A DNA stretch of 64,000 nt from Chitinophaga silvisoli. GTDB lineage: Bacteria; Bacteroidota; Bacteroidia; Chitinophagales; Chitinophagaceae. The notes under the pieces are model-generated. The model worked only from the letters and a program-made list of their open reading frames with translations. It was not told the DNA's origin and made no database searches. Below, in pieces: positions 55,831 to 64,000 of this stretch. The DNA is taken from assembly GCF_003412465.1 (NCBI RefSeq), contig NZ_QTJV01000009.1:496001-560000 (forward strand). The letters are read 5' to 3'. The position numbers and the translations under genes were made by a program. How positions within the stretch are numbered: position 1 is the stretch's first letter; the number at the start of each line of letters is the position of its first letter.

Positions 55831-55914
55831 GGCCTGTATTAAAAGTAAATTTCCCACATGTAACAGGGATGTATAAGAGGATGTTTTCTCAATGCCTTTA
55901 CTTTTGATACAAGC
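55831..55914. repeat. Dispersed inverted-end element, copy C
   Basis: About 84 bases with imperfect ends (CCTGTATTAAAAGTAAATTT and ACTTTTGATACAAG). It is oriented like copy D, with a partly shared interior (TTCCC, GATGTTTTCTC). It lies between convergent genes, ahead of the second DUF1080 gene. Confidence 0.7.
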
Positions 55915-55929
55915 TCTTTTCTATATTAA

Positions 55930-56772
55930 TTACTTTGTTCTGGTTTCTTCCTGCAGTTGATGGATGATAGCATCCAGTTTCTTAGGGTCTTTCATATATG
56001 GAGAGAGATCAAACAATTCTATTTTTCTAAAATCAGTTGGTGCGCTTTCACTCTGGATGGAGATGGTCCCTTCATGGAGTAAACGGCCTTCTTTCAACAG
56101 TGAAGGATCAGCGTCTTCCACGTTTCCACCGCCTACCTGTGGTTTATTGTAAACAATCACCGTATCGTTGAACACGATATGTTTTATCACGGAATCACCT
56201 AACACCAACGCCCCTACCCTTACCCATTGTTCTCCAGGATATGTTTTGGAAGTACTGGTATTACAATGCTCTGTAATGAGCTTTCCATTGATGACTACAT
56301 TGGTACCTGGTGTACAGAGATTACCTGTTGGACGTGGATCTTTGCCATTACCACCTAACAACTGATTTTCCAGTGAGATGGGAAAATCCTGGTTCAGGCC
56401 CATGCTGGCAGCACTCTGGCCGTGCAGCATTAAGCCGTTGTTGCGCAGTGCCCATGCAGGACCACCTTTTACCTGTTCGCCTACGAAACGATATTCTGCG
56501 ATCAGCAGGTATGCTGAGAAGTTCTTCCTGTAAAACATATGTCCATAGCGCTCTCCCCAATCTTTGTACTGGTCGTACCGCACTTCGAGAATACCATTTT
56601 CCACACGGAAGGTATTACCGAAATTATCATTCATTTTATGGCCTCTGATCTTTATATCCCAGTTCTTCAGGTCTTTACCATTGAAGAGTTGAATCCATCC
56701 TTTTTTCGATTTTTGCTGGGCCGTGCAGGCGAGGGACAAAAGCAGGCAAGCAGCAGTCAACAGTTTTTTCAT
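55930..56772 (-). CDS. Secreted DUF1080 (3-keto-disaccharide hydrolase family) protein
   Basis: 280 aa from ATG 56772 (MKKLLTAACLLLSLACTAQ). One DUF1080 domain spans about 25-275: GWIQLFNGKDLKNWDIK at the N-terminus is the classic opening; GGPAWALRNNGLMLHGQ and GTISIQSESAPTDFRKIEL follow. The signal sequence holds SLAC, so it may be a lipoprotein (Cys at 16). Compared with the DUF1080 gene at 50970 it lacks the extra C-terminal domain. No catalytic assignment is possible from sequence alone. Confidence 0.9.
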   Translation of the reverse strand: MKKLLTAACLLLSLACTAQQKSKKGWIQLFNGKDLKNWDIKIRGHKMNDNFGNTFRVENGILEVRYDQYKDWGERYGHMFYRKNFSAYLLIAEYRFVGEQVKGGPAWALRNNGLMLHGQSAASMGLNQDFPISLENQLLGGNGKDPRPTGNLCTPGTNVVINGKLITEHCNTSTSKTYPGEQWVRVGALVLGDSVIKHIVFNDTVIVYNKPQVGGGNVEDADPSLLKEGRLLHEGTISIQSESAPTDFRKIELFDLSPYMKDPKKLDAIIHQLQEETRTK

Positions 56773-56875
56773 AACTCTGTTTTTGATTTTAGAAGTATTA
56801 AGATATGTCATGTTGACAATATTTCATAATATGGCTTGGCATGTTATTGGGGCAATACTCATAAAATATGTTCGT

Positions 56876-57505
56876 ATGAAAGTACTGTTTACTATCCTCC
56901 TTTTTCTCAGTTATCATTTTACTTTCGCACAGGATGCCTGGCAACAACCCCTGCAAAAAGTGTTGACCCAATTGGATACTGCTAAGAATTTTGGTACCTG
57001 GCAGCAAAATATAAGTGAGCTGGAAACTTTGTCCAAAGCACACCCGGGAGAATTCCTGTTACAATATTATGCGGGTTGGGCCTGCACGCAGTCAAGTTTT
57101 CAGGCACCAAAAGGACAAGCTGAGCCATTGACAGAAAAAGCGGAACCCTATGTGAAGAAAGCACTGGAAATGCAACCGGGAAACACAGAAGCACTCACAT
57201 TAATGGCTTACTGGCTCTCGGCAAGAATTAATGCAAGTCCTACCCGGGGAGCCACGCTGGGTTCTGATAGCAAAGATTATTCAGATAAGGCCATTGCGGC
57301 GGATAGTACCAACCCGAGGGCCTATTTGCTGAAAGCATTGGTGGTCTACCACACGCCTTCCCTCTTTGGTGGGGGCAAGAAAAAAGCAGCGCCACTGGTT
57401 GCAGAAGCTGGCCAGCGATTTGCTGCATTTAAACCGGATAATGCACTGGCACCCCACTGGGGAAATGATATTTACCAACAACTCGCGGCAGACTATAAAG
57501 ACTAG
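56876..57505 (+). CDS. Secreted TPR-like protein of unknown function
   Basis: 209 aa from ATG 56876; the frame extends upstream with no signal. The signal peptide ends in FTFAQ. The mature part is helical with TPR-like periodicity (LLQYYAGWACTQSS, AEPYVKKALEMQPGNTEALT and YLLKALVVYHTPSLFGGGKKKA). No motif identifies the partner. It is divergent from the DUF1080 gene. Confidence 0.8.
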   Translation: MKVLFTILLFLSYHFTFAQDAWQQPLQKVLTQLDTAKNFGTWQQNISELETLSKAHPGEFLLQYYAGWACTQSSFQAPKGQAEPLTEKAEPYVKKALEMQPGNTEALTLMAYWLSARINASPTRGATLGSDSKDYSDKAIAADSTNPRAYLLKALVVYHTPSLFGGGKKKAAPLVAEAGQRFAAFKPDNALAPHWGNDIYQQLAADYKD

Positions 57506-57612
57506 CAGTCTGTGAAATTCATTACTCAATCAAAATTTCTAATAACAATTGAATACCAATTACTTAAATCTTTAGCAGCATTTTAGTATTGTAAATTGTA
57601 AAAAGTGTTATT

Positions 57613-58341
57613 ATGAGCAAGTATAATCATCCTTTGAATGGTCATGGCGAACCAAGAGCCACCGCTTTATACGAACACTCCAATGTACTGAATGTAAGTA
57701 AACCCGGGCGGATCGCTTCTATTGTAGGCGGTGCAATGATGACCACTGCCGCTATCAACCAGATAGGCAAGCACCCTATTCGTGGTTTGCTCAGACTGAT
57801 TACGGGTGGTTACCTCCTGTACAGAGGTATTTCAGGCAATTGTCCTATTTCCGCGATGGCGGGCAGAAGCTCGTCCGACAAGCACAATAGTGCTATCAAT
57901 ATCCGCACGAAATTCATTGTAGACAAGCCCCGTTTTGAAGTGTACAATTTCTGGCGTTCTGTAGAGAACTTACCGCATTTTATGCGCCACCTTGCAGTAG
58001 TGACTGAAACAGATAGTCATCATTCTCACTGGGTTGCTACGGGTCCCGGCAAACTTGGCACCATTGAATGGGATGCTGAGATCATTAAAGATGAACCCGG
58101 TGAACTGATTGGTTGGCGCTCTGCTCCTGGATCTGACCTGGTGACTGCAGGCAAAATTACCTTTAGTGATGCGATTAGCGGAGGTACTGAAATGGAGGTG
58201 ATCATTTCTTACCGCCCGCCTGCAGGCTATGTAGGCACTGGCCTGGCATGGATCCTGAACCCTGCCTTTGAAAGCATGATCAGGAAAGATATTCTGAGAT
58301 TTAAGAATTATGTTGAAACAGGAGAAATCCAGACAATTTAA
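57613..58341 (+). CDS. DUF2892/YgaP-like membrane segment fused to an SRPBCC domain
   Basis: 242 aa. An N-terminal pair of hydrophobic helices (about 33-76: RIASIVGGAMMTTAAIN ... RGLLRLITGGYLLYRG, then GNCPISAMAG) resembles the YgaP/DUF2892 transmembrane domain. The rest (about 95-240) is a polyketide cyclase/dehydrase-type SRPBCC fold: NIRTKFIVDKPRFEVYNFWR, LPHFMRHLAVV and EMEVIISYRPPAGYVG. A membrane-associated ligand-binding role is inferred. It is followed by the ytxH gene about 100 bases on. Confidence 0.85.
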   Translation: MSKYNHPLNGHGEPRATALYEHSNVLNVSKPGRIASIVGGAMMTTAAINQIGKHPIRGLLRLITGGYLLYRGISGNCPISAMAGRSSSDKHNSAINIRTKFIVDKPRFEVYNFWRSVENLPHFMRHLAVVTETDSHHSHWVATGPGKLGTIEWDAEIIKDEPGELIGWRSAPGSDLVTAGKITFSDAISGGTEMEVIISYRPPAGYVGTGLAWILNPAFESMIRKDILRFKNYVETGEIQTI

Positions 58342-58439
58342 GATACGGTTTCACATTTTTTTCACATTCTACAGGCCGGTTCTGGCCTGATATTTGGCAC
58401 ACGATACATGCATTTTGTTTAACCTTATAAACTATTTTT

Positions 58440-58742
58440 ATGAGCACAATGAAATTAATATACGGCGCATTGGCAGGATTGGCAGCAGGTGTTGCTATCG
58501 GAATTTTAACAGCACCGGATAGTGGTGAAGAAACAAGGAAAAAACTCAGAAGATCAGCTCATGATGTGAATAATCGTATCAGACGTATTGTTGGAAAAGG
58601 TGCAGATGGCTTGTCAGAGCTGAAATACATCTTCGAGAATGAGACGACTGGTCTGAAAGAAGATGTGAAGGAACGTGTACTGAAGATTATAGACGAAAGC
58701 AATCAGTCTTATACCAAGTTTAAGAAAGAGGCACTTTCGTAA
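58440..58742 (+). CDS. YtxH domain protein
   Basis: 100 aa. The N-terminal hydrophobic segment (about 5-22: KLIYGALAGLAAGVAIGIL) is followed by TAPDSGEETRKKLR, the conserved start of YtxH proteins. The rest is an amphipathic helix with many Lys/Arg/Glu. Such proteins are associated with general stress and envelope functions; the molecular role is unknown. Confidence 0.88.
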   Translation: MSTMKLIYGALAGLAAGVAIGILTAPDSGEETRKKLRRSAHDVNNRIRRIVGKGADGLSELKYIFENETTGLKEDVKERVLKIIDESNQSYTKFKKEALS

Positions 58743-58779
58743 GCGCATATAAACGGATGGCCACGCGAATAAAATAAAA

Positions 58780-58888
58780 GAGGTTGTATCAAAAGTAATA
58801 TTCCCGGGATTAAATCCGGGTACCTGGTGGAGAGAATTTTCGTTTATGTAATTCTCAAGGCTTCAGATTACTTTTGATACAACCTCTT
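58780..58888. repeat. Dispersed inverted-end element, copy D
   Basis: 109 bases with 21-bp perfect inverted ends (GAGGTTGTATCAAAAGTAAT and its complement), plus a CCCGGG / CCGGGT inner stem. Best preserved of the four copies. It lies between the convergent ytxH and tlpA genes, and its T-rich ends could stop transcription in both directions. Confidence 0.9.
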
Positions 58889-58900
58889 TTTATTTCGGGT

Positions 58901-60142
58901 TTATTTTTCTGCCAGGAGGGCATCGATGAGTTGATTAAACTCTTTTTTGAATGCCTCATAGTGTTCTCCTGTACCCGGACCTGAGAAACCGGTATGGACT
59001 TCTTTTACATTTCCTTTCTTATCAATGAAGATGGTAGTCGGAAACCCTTTGATCCCGGTTAACTGTGGCAATGTCTTCTCTGCTTTTTGGGGATCGCCGG
59101 GGGTCACGCCTGTGATTAATACCGGGTAAGTCACATCAAATCTTTTCAGGAAGCCGGTAAGCGCTTTCTGCGATGTTTTAAAATCAGTAGTTCTTTCATA
59201 AGAAAGACCGATCACTTCTACCCCACGGGCTTTATTTTCCTTGTACCAGGTACTGAGGAAACCAGTTTCATCCATACAATTCGGGCACCAGCTACCCATG
59301 AGTGTAATCACCACTACCTTTCCTGCAAAACGCTTATCATTTATACTTACTTTCTTCCCGTTCATATCAGGGAAGCTGAAATCGAGGCGGTTGTTCCCCG
59401 GTTTGGTAGTCGCCAGTGAACGTTCATCTGGTAATGCGGCTTTATCATCCCTGCGGGCTACCCACTGTTCTTTGCCTGCACCAATACCTGCATAGAAAAC
59501 GCCATTTTCCAGGTAACCGTCTTTTACCTGTGCGGTGAAGTAATAAGCATGAGAGCCATCGAATGTAGAGAGTTTCAGGCTATCGCCGTCTACGATCCCT
59601 TCCAGGAAGCGGTAGTCGCCGGTAGATGTCAGGAATGTGCCTGTTACCTTGCTGCCATTTTGTTTGAACTCCCCTACTGCGTAGGAAGAATCTGCCTTAT
59701 TGCTATTAAAGAACCAGGTGGCATAGCGCCCGGTGATATTCAGGCTGGGAGGAGTCTGCACATGAAAGCGTTCTTTCACATTATGTGCAGCGGTGAATGG
59801 AATGCTGACATCACCGGCAGGGAGGTGGCGTACCCATTTGCCTTCCAGGGAGCCATTATTGCTGATGGCTGCCTTGAATTCGGAATCGAAGAAAGGCATT
59901 TTGATGAATACTGAATCACCTTTCTGCTTTACATCGTCTACGAGCATGCGATCCTGCGCATTGAGGATATAGATGACTTTCTTACGTGCACTGTCTTTCA
60001 CTTCAAAGTTAAACACGATTTCTGCGCCATCTGCACGGTGCAGGCTACCTTTCCAGGTGCCGTTTGGCAGGTCGTATTTTTCCAGGCTTTTACCGAATAT
60101 AAATGCTGGCAGTACGGCCAGCAACCAACAATGCTTTGGCAT
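58901..60142 (-). CDS. TlpA-family thiol-disulfide oxidoreductase
   Basis: 413 aa. The first 18 or so residues are hydrophobic (MPKHCWLLAVLPAFIFG), a likely secretion signal. An N-terminal beta-rich domain (about 25-240, DUF4369-like) precedes a thioredoxin fold (about 255-410) with GSWCPNC (CxxC) and the cis-Pro segment GFPTTIFID. Bacteroidota TlpA-like proteins act as periplasmic reductases for cytochrome c maturation or other disulfides. It is last in a run that begins with the acyl-CoA dehydrogenase. Confidence 0.92.
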   Translation of the reverse strand: MPKHCWLLAVLPAFIFGKSLEKYDLPNGTWKGSLHRADGAEIVFNFEVKDSARKKVIYILNAQDRMLVDDVKQKGDSVFIKMPFFDSEFKAAISNNGSLEGKWVRHLPAGDVSIPFTAAHNVKERFHVQTPPSLNITGRYATWFFNSNKADSSYAVGEFKQNGSKVTGTFLTSTGDYRFLEGIVDGDSLKLSTFDGSHAYYFTAQVKDGYLENGVFYAGIGAGKEQWVARRDDKAALPDERSLATTKPGNNRLDFSFPDMNGKKVSINDKRFAGKVVVITLMGSWCPNCMDETGFLSTWYKENKARGVEVIGLSYERTTDFKTSQKALTGFLKRFDVTYPVLITGVTPGDPQKAEKTLPQLTGIKGFPTTIFIDKKGNVKEVHTGFSGPGTGEHYEAFKKEFNQLIDALLAEK

Positions 60143-60181
60143 AAGTTTAGTCTATTAGTTTTATGGAGTAAAGATAGGAAA

Positions 60182-60859
60182 TTAATACCGGGCACCAAAA
60201 AGCATGCTGCCGATGCGGACCATGGTACTTCCTTCTTCGAGAGCAATGGTATAGTCGCCGCTCATACCGATAGACAATTCGGTAAGCTGCTCATCTCCGG
60301 GGGCGAAGCTGGCTTTTAGCTGTGCCTGGAGGTTTTTCAGGTGTCTGAATTCGGCCCTTACCTGTTCCATATTGTCGGTATTGGTCGCCATGCCCATGAA
60401 ACCGGCAATGCGGACATTCCGGAACTTGTCTGGCTGCTCTTTCCACTGGGTGAGGAGTTCCTTTAATTCGGTCTCATCCAGGCCAAATTTCGTCTCTTCT
60501 TCCGCAATATGGACCTGGAGGAGGCAGCGGATGATGCGGTTATGTTTAGCGGCTTGTTTATTGATTTCTTCCAGCAGGCGCAGGCTGTCGACTGCGTGGA
60601 TCATGGATACAAAGGGAGCAATATATTTTACCTTGTTCGACTGGAGGTGGCCGATGAAGTGCCATTCAATATCGGAAGGGAGGATAGGATGTTTTTCCTG
60701 TAGTTCCTGCACATAATTTTCGCCGAAGATACGCTGGCCTGCATCATACAGGGATTGTATGTCGGCAGCTGGTTTTACTTTGGAGACTGCAACGAGCCTG
60801 GCTTTGTGAGGAGCCAGTTCGGCAAGGATCCTGTTATAAGCGGGTAGATTTACTGACAT
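60182..60859 (-). CDS. YggS/PLPBP family PLP-binding protein
   Basis: 225 aa, TIM-barrel PLP protein of the alanine-racemase fold-type III without racemase activity. PLP lysine Lys27 in RLVAVSKVKPA, EWHFIGHLQSNKVKYIAP in the next segment and GMSGDYTIALEEGSTMVRIG with the phosphate site at the end. It controls PLP homeostasis in the cytoplasm. It is separated by 24 bases from the small membrane protein upstream and 39 from tlpA. Confidence 0.96.
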   Translation of the reverse strand: MSVNLPAYNRILAELAPHKARLVAVSKVKPAADIQSLYDAGQRIFGENYVQELQEKHPILPSDIEWHFIGHLQSNKVKYIAPFVSMIHAVDSLRLLEEINKQAAKHNRIIRCLLQVHIAEEETKFGLDETELKELLTQWKEQPDKFRNVRIAGFMGMATNTDNMEQVRAEFRHLKNLQAQLKASFAPGDEQLTELSIGMSGDYTIALEEGSTMVRIGSMLFGARY

Positions 60860-60883
60860 GCCGCAAAGGTAATCATTGTGGCA

Positions 60884-61081
60884 TTAAGACCCTCCACCGA
60901 CTCTTTCCCTCTTTTCTCTCCGTTTATTCGATGCCGCATTCAATGATACCAGGATAATCATAAACGCTACTGCTGCCACCGAAGGGGCTATAAACCAGAA
61001 AGGCACTGATAGCGCCACGCTGATGATGGTGAGCTTCAGGAAATGGGAAAAATCGCTGGAGGTGTCTTTTTTATTTGACAT
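60884..61081 (-). CDS. Small two-helix membrane protein
   Basis: 65 aa. Two hydrophobic segments (about 12-30 and 32-50) follow a short polar N-terminus (MSNKKDTSSDFSHF), and the end is positively charged (NKRREKRERVGGGS). No family recognised. It is 11 bases behind the acyl-CoA dehydrogenase gene and 24 before yggS, so probably co-transcribed. Confidence 0.75.
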   Translation of the reverse strand: MSNKKDTSSDFSHFLKLTIISVALSVPFWFIAPSVAAVAFMIILVSLNAASNKRREKRERVGGGS

Positions 61082-61092
61082 AAAATTGGGTT

Positions 61093-62232
61093 TTAGCCAA
61101 GTATACTGCGCCCGATCACGATCCGCTGCACCTCACTGGTACCCTCATAGATTTGTGTGATCTTCGCATCCCTCATCAGGCGTTCTACATGGTACTCTTT
61201 CACATATCCATATCCGCCATGTACCTGCACCGCTTCTGTGGTCACCCACATTGCCGTTTCCGAGGCATACACTTTTGCCATGGAGCCGCTGAGGGTATAA
61301 TCTTTATGCTGGTCTTTTTCCCAGGCGGCCCTGAAGCACAGCAGTCGTGCTGCTTCGATACGGGTAGCCATATCTGCCAGTTTGAACTGTATGGCCTGAT
61401 GTTGACTGATTTCTTTACCGAAAGCCTTGCGTTGTTTGGAGTAGCTGACTGCTAATTCGTAAGCGCCGGAAGCGATGCCCAATGCCTGGGAAGCGATGCC
61501 GATACGGCCACCTGCCAAAGTTTTCATGGCGAATTTAAAGCCGAATCCATCTTCCCCTATCCTGTTTTGTTTAGGCACCTTTACGTCCTGGAACATGATG
61601 CTGTGGGTATCACTCCCCCTGATTCCCATTTTATTTTCTTTCGCTCCTACGCTTACGCCGGGACTGTTTTTCTCTACGATCAGGGCATTGATGCCTTTGC
61701 TGCCTTTGTCGGGGTGGGTCTGGGCGATTACAAGGTACACACTGGCACTGCTACCATTCGTGATCCAGTTTTTCGTACCATTGAGGAGGTAAAAATCACC
61801 CTTATCTTCGGCTGTGGTGCGTTGGGAGGTGGCATCGGAACCGGCTTCGGGCTCGCTGAGCAGGAAGGCCCCGGTGATTTCGCCTTTGGCAAGGGGTACC
61901 AGGTACTGTTGTTTCTGCTCTTCGGTGCCATAGTGTTCCAGGCCCCAGCAGACTAATGAATTATTTACGCTCATACAAACCGAGGTGGAAGCGTCTATTT
62001 TAGAGATTTCCTCCATAGCCAGTACATAGGAGATGGTGTCAAGGCCTGCGCCTCCATATTTTGGGTCTACCATCATTCCGAGAAATCCCAACTCTCCCAG
62101 TTTTTTGATCTGCGCTGCGGGGTAAATCTGTTTTTCGTCTCTTTCTATGACACCGGGTAAAAGTTCGTTTTGGGCAAAGTCCCGGGCAGCCTTTTGAATC
62201 ATCAGGTGTTCTTCAGTGAGTTGAAAGTCCAT
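61093..62232 (-). CDS. Acyl-CoA dehydrogenase
   Basis: 379 aa. FAD enzyme that oxidises acyl-CoA to enoyl-CoA, feeding electrons to ETF. GAFLLSEPEAGSDA and NGTKNWITNG are the conserved FAD/substrate pieces; the catalytic Glu is Glu363 in YEGTSEVQR; VQVHGGYGY is the dimer/FAD contact. The motif set fits short-chain or branched-chain acyl-CoA dehydrogenases. It heads a four-gene run with the 65-aa protein, yggS and tlpA. Confidence 0.95.
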   Translation of the reverse strand: MDFQLTEEHLMIQKAARDFAQNELLPGVIERDEKQIYPAAQIKKLGELGFLGMMVDPKYGGAGLDTISYVLAMEEISKIDASTSVCMSVNNSLVCWGLEHYGTEEQKQQYLVPLAKGEITGAFLLSEPEAGSDATSQRTTAEDKGDFYLLNGTKNWITNGSSASVYLVIAQTHPDKGSKGINALIVEKNSPGVSVGAKENKMGIRGSDTHSIMFQDVKVPKQNRIGEDGFGFKFAMKTLAGGRIGIASQALGIASGAYELAVSYSKQRKAFGKEISQHQAIQFKLADMATRIEAARLLCFRAAWEKDQHKDYTLSGSMAKVYASETAMWVTTEAVQVHGGYGYVKEYHVERLMRDAKITQIYEGTSEVQRIVIGRSILG

Positions 62233-62388
62233 GGAATTTACGTTTTGTTGGAGTTATTGATATGAACGAATTTATCGTTTTTATGCTTGGGATTTCTACA
62301 TTTAATCTTTATCCATTTTTATGATGGAAACATTAAAGATTATTTGAAGATACCCCGTGCTTATTGGAATTATATTATGTTTTTATGC

Positions 62389-62404
62389 AGGTATGTATAT
62401 ACCT
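62389..62404. promoter_or_regulatory. Near-palindrome upstream of arginase
   Basis: AGGTATGTATATACCT, a 16-base imperfect palindrome centred 76 bases ahead of the arginase ATG. A possible operator; no regulator gene is next to it. Confidence 0.3.
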
Positions 62405-62472
62405 CCACAGTGCAGTTGGCCGGCCGTTCATTTAAAAACCATTAGCTTGCTAAACAGGAATAACATCCTTTT

Positions 62473-63420
62473 ATGAAAAATATTAAGATCATTGAGGTGA
62501 AATCAGAGATTGGCGCGGGAACAAGAGGTGCCAGTCTGGGAGTGGAAGCGATCAAGATAGCTGCACTGGATTTTATGAGCAACTTTTTTGTGCATTTCCC
62601 TACTGAAACAATTGAGACTGAAAACAAACTGCTGTTTGAGCCGATAGAATCCCCTTATGCAAAAAGGATTAAAGGTACACTGGCCCTGTATGAAAGGATC
62701 AGTAAGAGTGTGTGTGAGACGGTGAAGGCGAATTGGTTCCCGGTGGTATTGTCCGGGGATCATAGTACGGCGGGAGCTACGATTGCGGGATTGAAAATGG
62801 CGAGGCCAAAGGCGAAGATCGGGGCGATTTGGATTGATGCGCATGCGGATCTGCATACACCGTATACAACACCATCAGGGAATATGCATGGCATGCCGGT
62901 GGCGATCTCTATTGCGGAGGATAACCTGGAGTGTAAGGTGCATGACCTGGATGATAATACGATCAAACAGTGGGAGGCGTTGAAGAATATCGGGGGCATA
63001 TCACCGAAGGTATTGCCTGAGGATATCGTGTTCATTTCGCTGAGGGATTATGAAAAGGAAGAAGAGGCGCTGATAAAGCAGTATGGTATGAAGGTGATTA
63101 CGACGAATGAAGTGCGGAGAAAAGGTGCGGAACAGGTGGCGAGAGCGGTGTTCAGGTATTTGAGTGATTGTGAGTATATCTATGTGTCGTTTGATGTGGA
63201 TAGCCTGGATTCATCTATTTCCAAGGGAACGGGGACCCCGGTGACGAACGGCTTGAGAGAACGGGAGGTAGAGGATTTGATAGCGAAATTTATGCAGCAT
63301 AGAAAGATTTGTTGTTTTGAGATTACGGAGGTGAATCCGACATTGGATAAGGAAAATTTAATGGCGGAGATTGCGTTTAATATATTGCAACGGAGTGTGA
63401 ATGTATTGCTAATGAATTAG
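62473..63420 (+). CDS. Arginase/agmatinase family protein (probable arginase)
   Basis: 315 aa. Binuclear manganese enzyme. The metal ligands are His97 (GDHS), Asp122, His124 and Asp126 (DAHADLH), and Asp241/Asp243 (SFDVDSLD). GTGTPV follows, and FEITEVNPTLD is the conserved tail. The GNMHGMPVA segment with HGMP is typical of arginases, pointing to L-arginine hydrolysis to ornithine and urea. SLDSSISKGTGTP differs slightly from the usual DPxxAPGTGTP, so agmatinase-type specificity cannot be excluded. It ends at a bidirectional terminator. Confidence 0.9.
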   Translation: MKNIKIIEVKSEIGAGTRGASLGVEAIKIAALDFMSNFFVHFPTETIETENKLLFEPIESPYAKRIKGTLALYERISKSVCETVKANWFPVVLSGDHSTAGATIAGLKMARPKAKIGAIWIDAHADLHTPYTTPSGNMHGMPVAISIAEDNLECKVHDLDDNTIKQWEALKNIGGISPKVLPEDIVFISLRDYEKEEEALIKQYGMKVITTNEVRRKGAEQVARAVFRYLSDCEYIYVSFDVDSLDSSISKGTGTPVTNGLREREVEDLIAKFMQHRKICCFEITEVNPTLDKENLMAEIAFNILQRSVNVLLMN

Positions 63421-63422
63421 CG

Positions 63423-63460
63423 AAAAAAAGGCGTTTACTTCTCGGTAAACGCCTTTTTTT
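63423..63460. terminator. Bidirectional terminator
   Basis: Perfect 16-bp stem (AAAAAAAGGCGTTTAC / GTAAACGCCTTTTTTT), 6-base loop, with A and T runs. Shared by the convergent arginase and GH63-like genes. Confidence 0.93.
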
Positions 63461-64000
63461 TATCTTGGATTCGTGTGCTTCATTCTTATTAAGTTAGCGA
63501 CGAGACCTGTCCACCCCGTCTGGTGGGCAGCACCCAATCCCTTTCCACTATCTCCATGAAAGTATTCATGAAACTGCAATAAATCGGCAAAGTGCGGATC
63601 CTTCTGCAATTTTTCATTATTCCCAAATACGGGCCTGCGGCCATTCTCATCCTTACGGAATATTTTCAATAAACGATCTGCCAGGAAAGTTCCCACTTCT
63701 TTGAGAGAGTAATAACAACCGGATGATGTAGGATATTCTATACGGAAATCATCTGTGTAGAAGTAATGGAATTTGCGCAGACTTTCTATCAGCAGGAAGT
63801 TCATCTGAATCCATATAGGACCACGCCAGTTTGAGTTACCACCATAAGTGATGGTATCACTTTCTCCGGGTACATATTTTACGATCAGTTCTGTACCATT
63901 TTCTTTGAGGCGATAAGGATCTGTTTCGTATTTTTTGGATAGTGAGCGCACACCATATTCACCCAGGAACTCTGTTTCATCCAGCATACGATAGAGCAAA
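63460..64000 (-). CDS. GH63-like (MGH1-type) glycoside hydrolase, partial (5' end beyond base 64000)
   Basis: C-terminal 180 residues of a longer protein; the N-terminus lies outside the window. The (alpha/alpha)6 barrel part is seen: GGNSNWRGPIWIQMNFLLIE, and near the end YFHGDSGKGLGAAHQTGWTG, hallmarks of the GH63/MGH1 mannosylglycerate hydrolase-like group. Substrate cannot be set from this part. Confidence 0.85.
   Translation of the reverse strand, partial: LLYRMLDETEFLGEYGVRSLSKKYETDPYRLKENGTELIVKYVPGESDTITYGGNSNWRGPIWIQMNFLLIESLRKFHYFYTDDFRIEYPTSSGCYYSLKEVGTFLADRLLKIFRKDENGRRPVFGNNEKLQKDPHFADLLQFHEYFHGDSGKGLGAAHQTGWTGLVANLIRMKHTNPR

Noticed and set aside
1..64000. tRNA, rRNA, CRISPR array, transposase or phage genes
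   Set aside because: None recognised on either strand by reading; a dedicated scan (tRNAscan, Infernal, CRISPR finder) would be needed to exclude small cases.

Overview
The window is a gene-dense bacterial chromosome segment. It most resembles the Chitinophagaceae (phylum Bacteroidota), close to Chitinophaga. Supporting signs are a short primary sigma factor without region 1.1, fused SecDF, a DUF1573 lipoprotein next to yajC, two secreted subtilases with C-terminal sorting domains of the type IX secretion system, an M57 protease, DUF1080 proteins, DUF4397, few Shine-Dalgarno sites and TAnnTTTG-type promoter boxes. The exact species is inference. No rRNA, tRNA, CRISPR array, prophage or intact insertion sequence was recognised.

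Layout. 1-6.0 kb: trxB (cut by the left edge), rpoD, ltaE, valS. 6-13.8 kb: a small secreted protein, a large metalloprotease/beta-propeller/outer-membrane barrel protein, serine dehydratase, an FKBP lipoprotein, a 2OG-Fe(II) oxygenase and an STN-domain barrel protein. 13.9-15.9 kb: groEL and groES. 16.2-22.7 kb: nusB, a DUF1573 lipoprotein, yajC, coaE, a SNF2 ATPase and a GH5-family protein. 22.9-26.3 kb: a 41-residue membrane protein and secDF. 26.5-40 kb: a beta-lactamase-fold protein, a DUF4397 lipoprotein, a subtilase, an aspartate aminotransferase, an orphan membrane protein, an M23 peptidase, a methylmalonyl-CoA-mutase catalytic subunit, a methyltransferase, an M57 protease and a second, degenerate subtilase. 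40-48.9 kb: lpdA, lolA, ftsK, an alpha/beta hydrolase, DUF423, aroK, a phosphopantetheinyl transferase and dcd. 49-56.8 kb: a c-type cytochrome/propeller dehydrogenase with a DUF1080 protein, a START protein, an HD-kinase plus RNA ligase pair, a tiny lipoprotein and a second DUF1080 protein. 56.9-64 kb: a TPR-like protein, an SRPBCC protein, a YtxH protein, TlpA, YggS, a small membrane protein, an acyl-CoA dehydrogenase, an arginase and a GH63-like protein cut by the right edge.

How the parts work together. Core functions dominate: transcription, translation, protein folding and export, division, lipoprotein sorting and cofactor synthesis. They are mixed with envelope and secreted functions typical of a polymer-degrading Bacteroidota. 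The clearest specialised module is the overlapping RNA ligase / HD-Pnk pair at 53.6-55.4 kb, which together could heal and seal broken RNA. A second plausible module, at 49-52.4 kb, is periplasmic sugar oxidation linked to 3-keto-glycoside hydrolysis. Three enzymes carry changed catalytic residues: the GH5 protein (NEP to SDP), the alpha/beta hydrolase (Ser to Gly) and the second subtilase (Asp to Glu). A dispersed element of about 85-110 bp with long inverted ends, bounded by GGTTGTATCAAAAGTAA, occurs four times, always just behind gene 3' ends.
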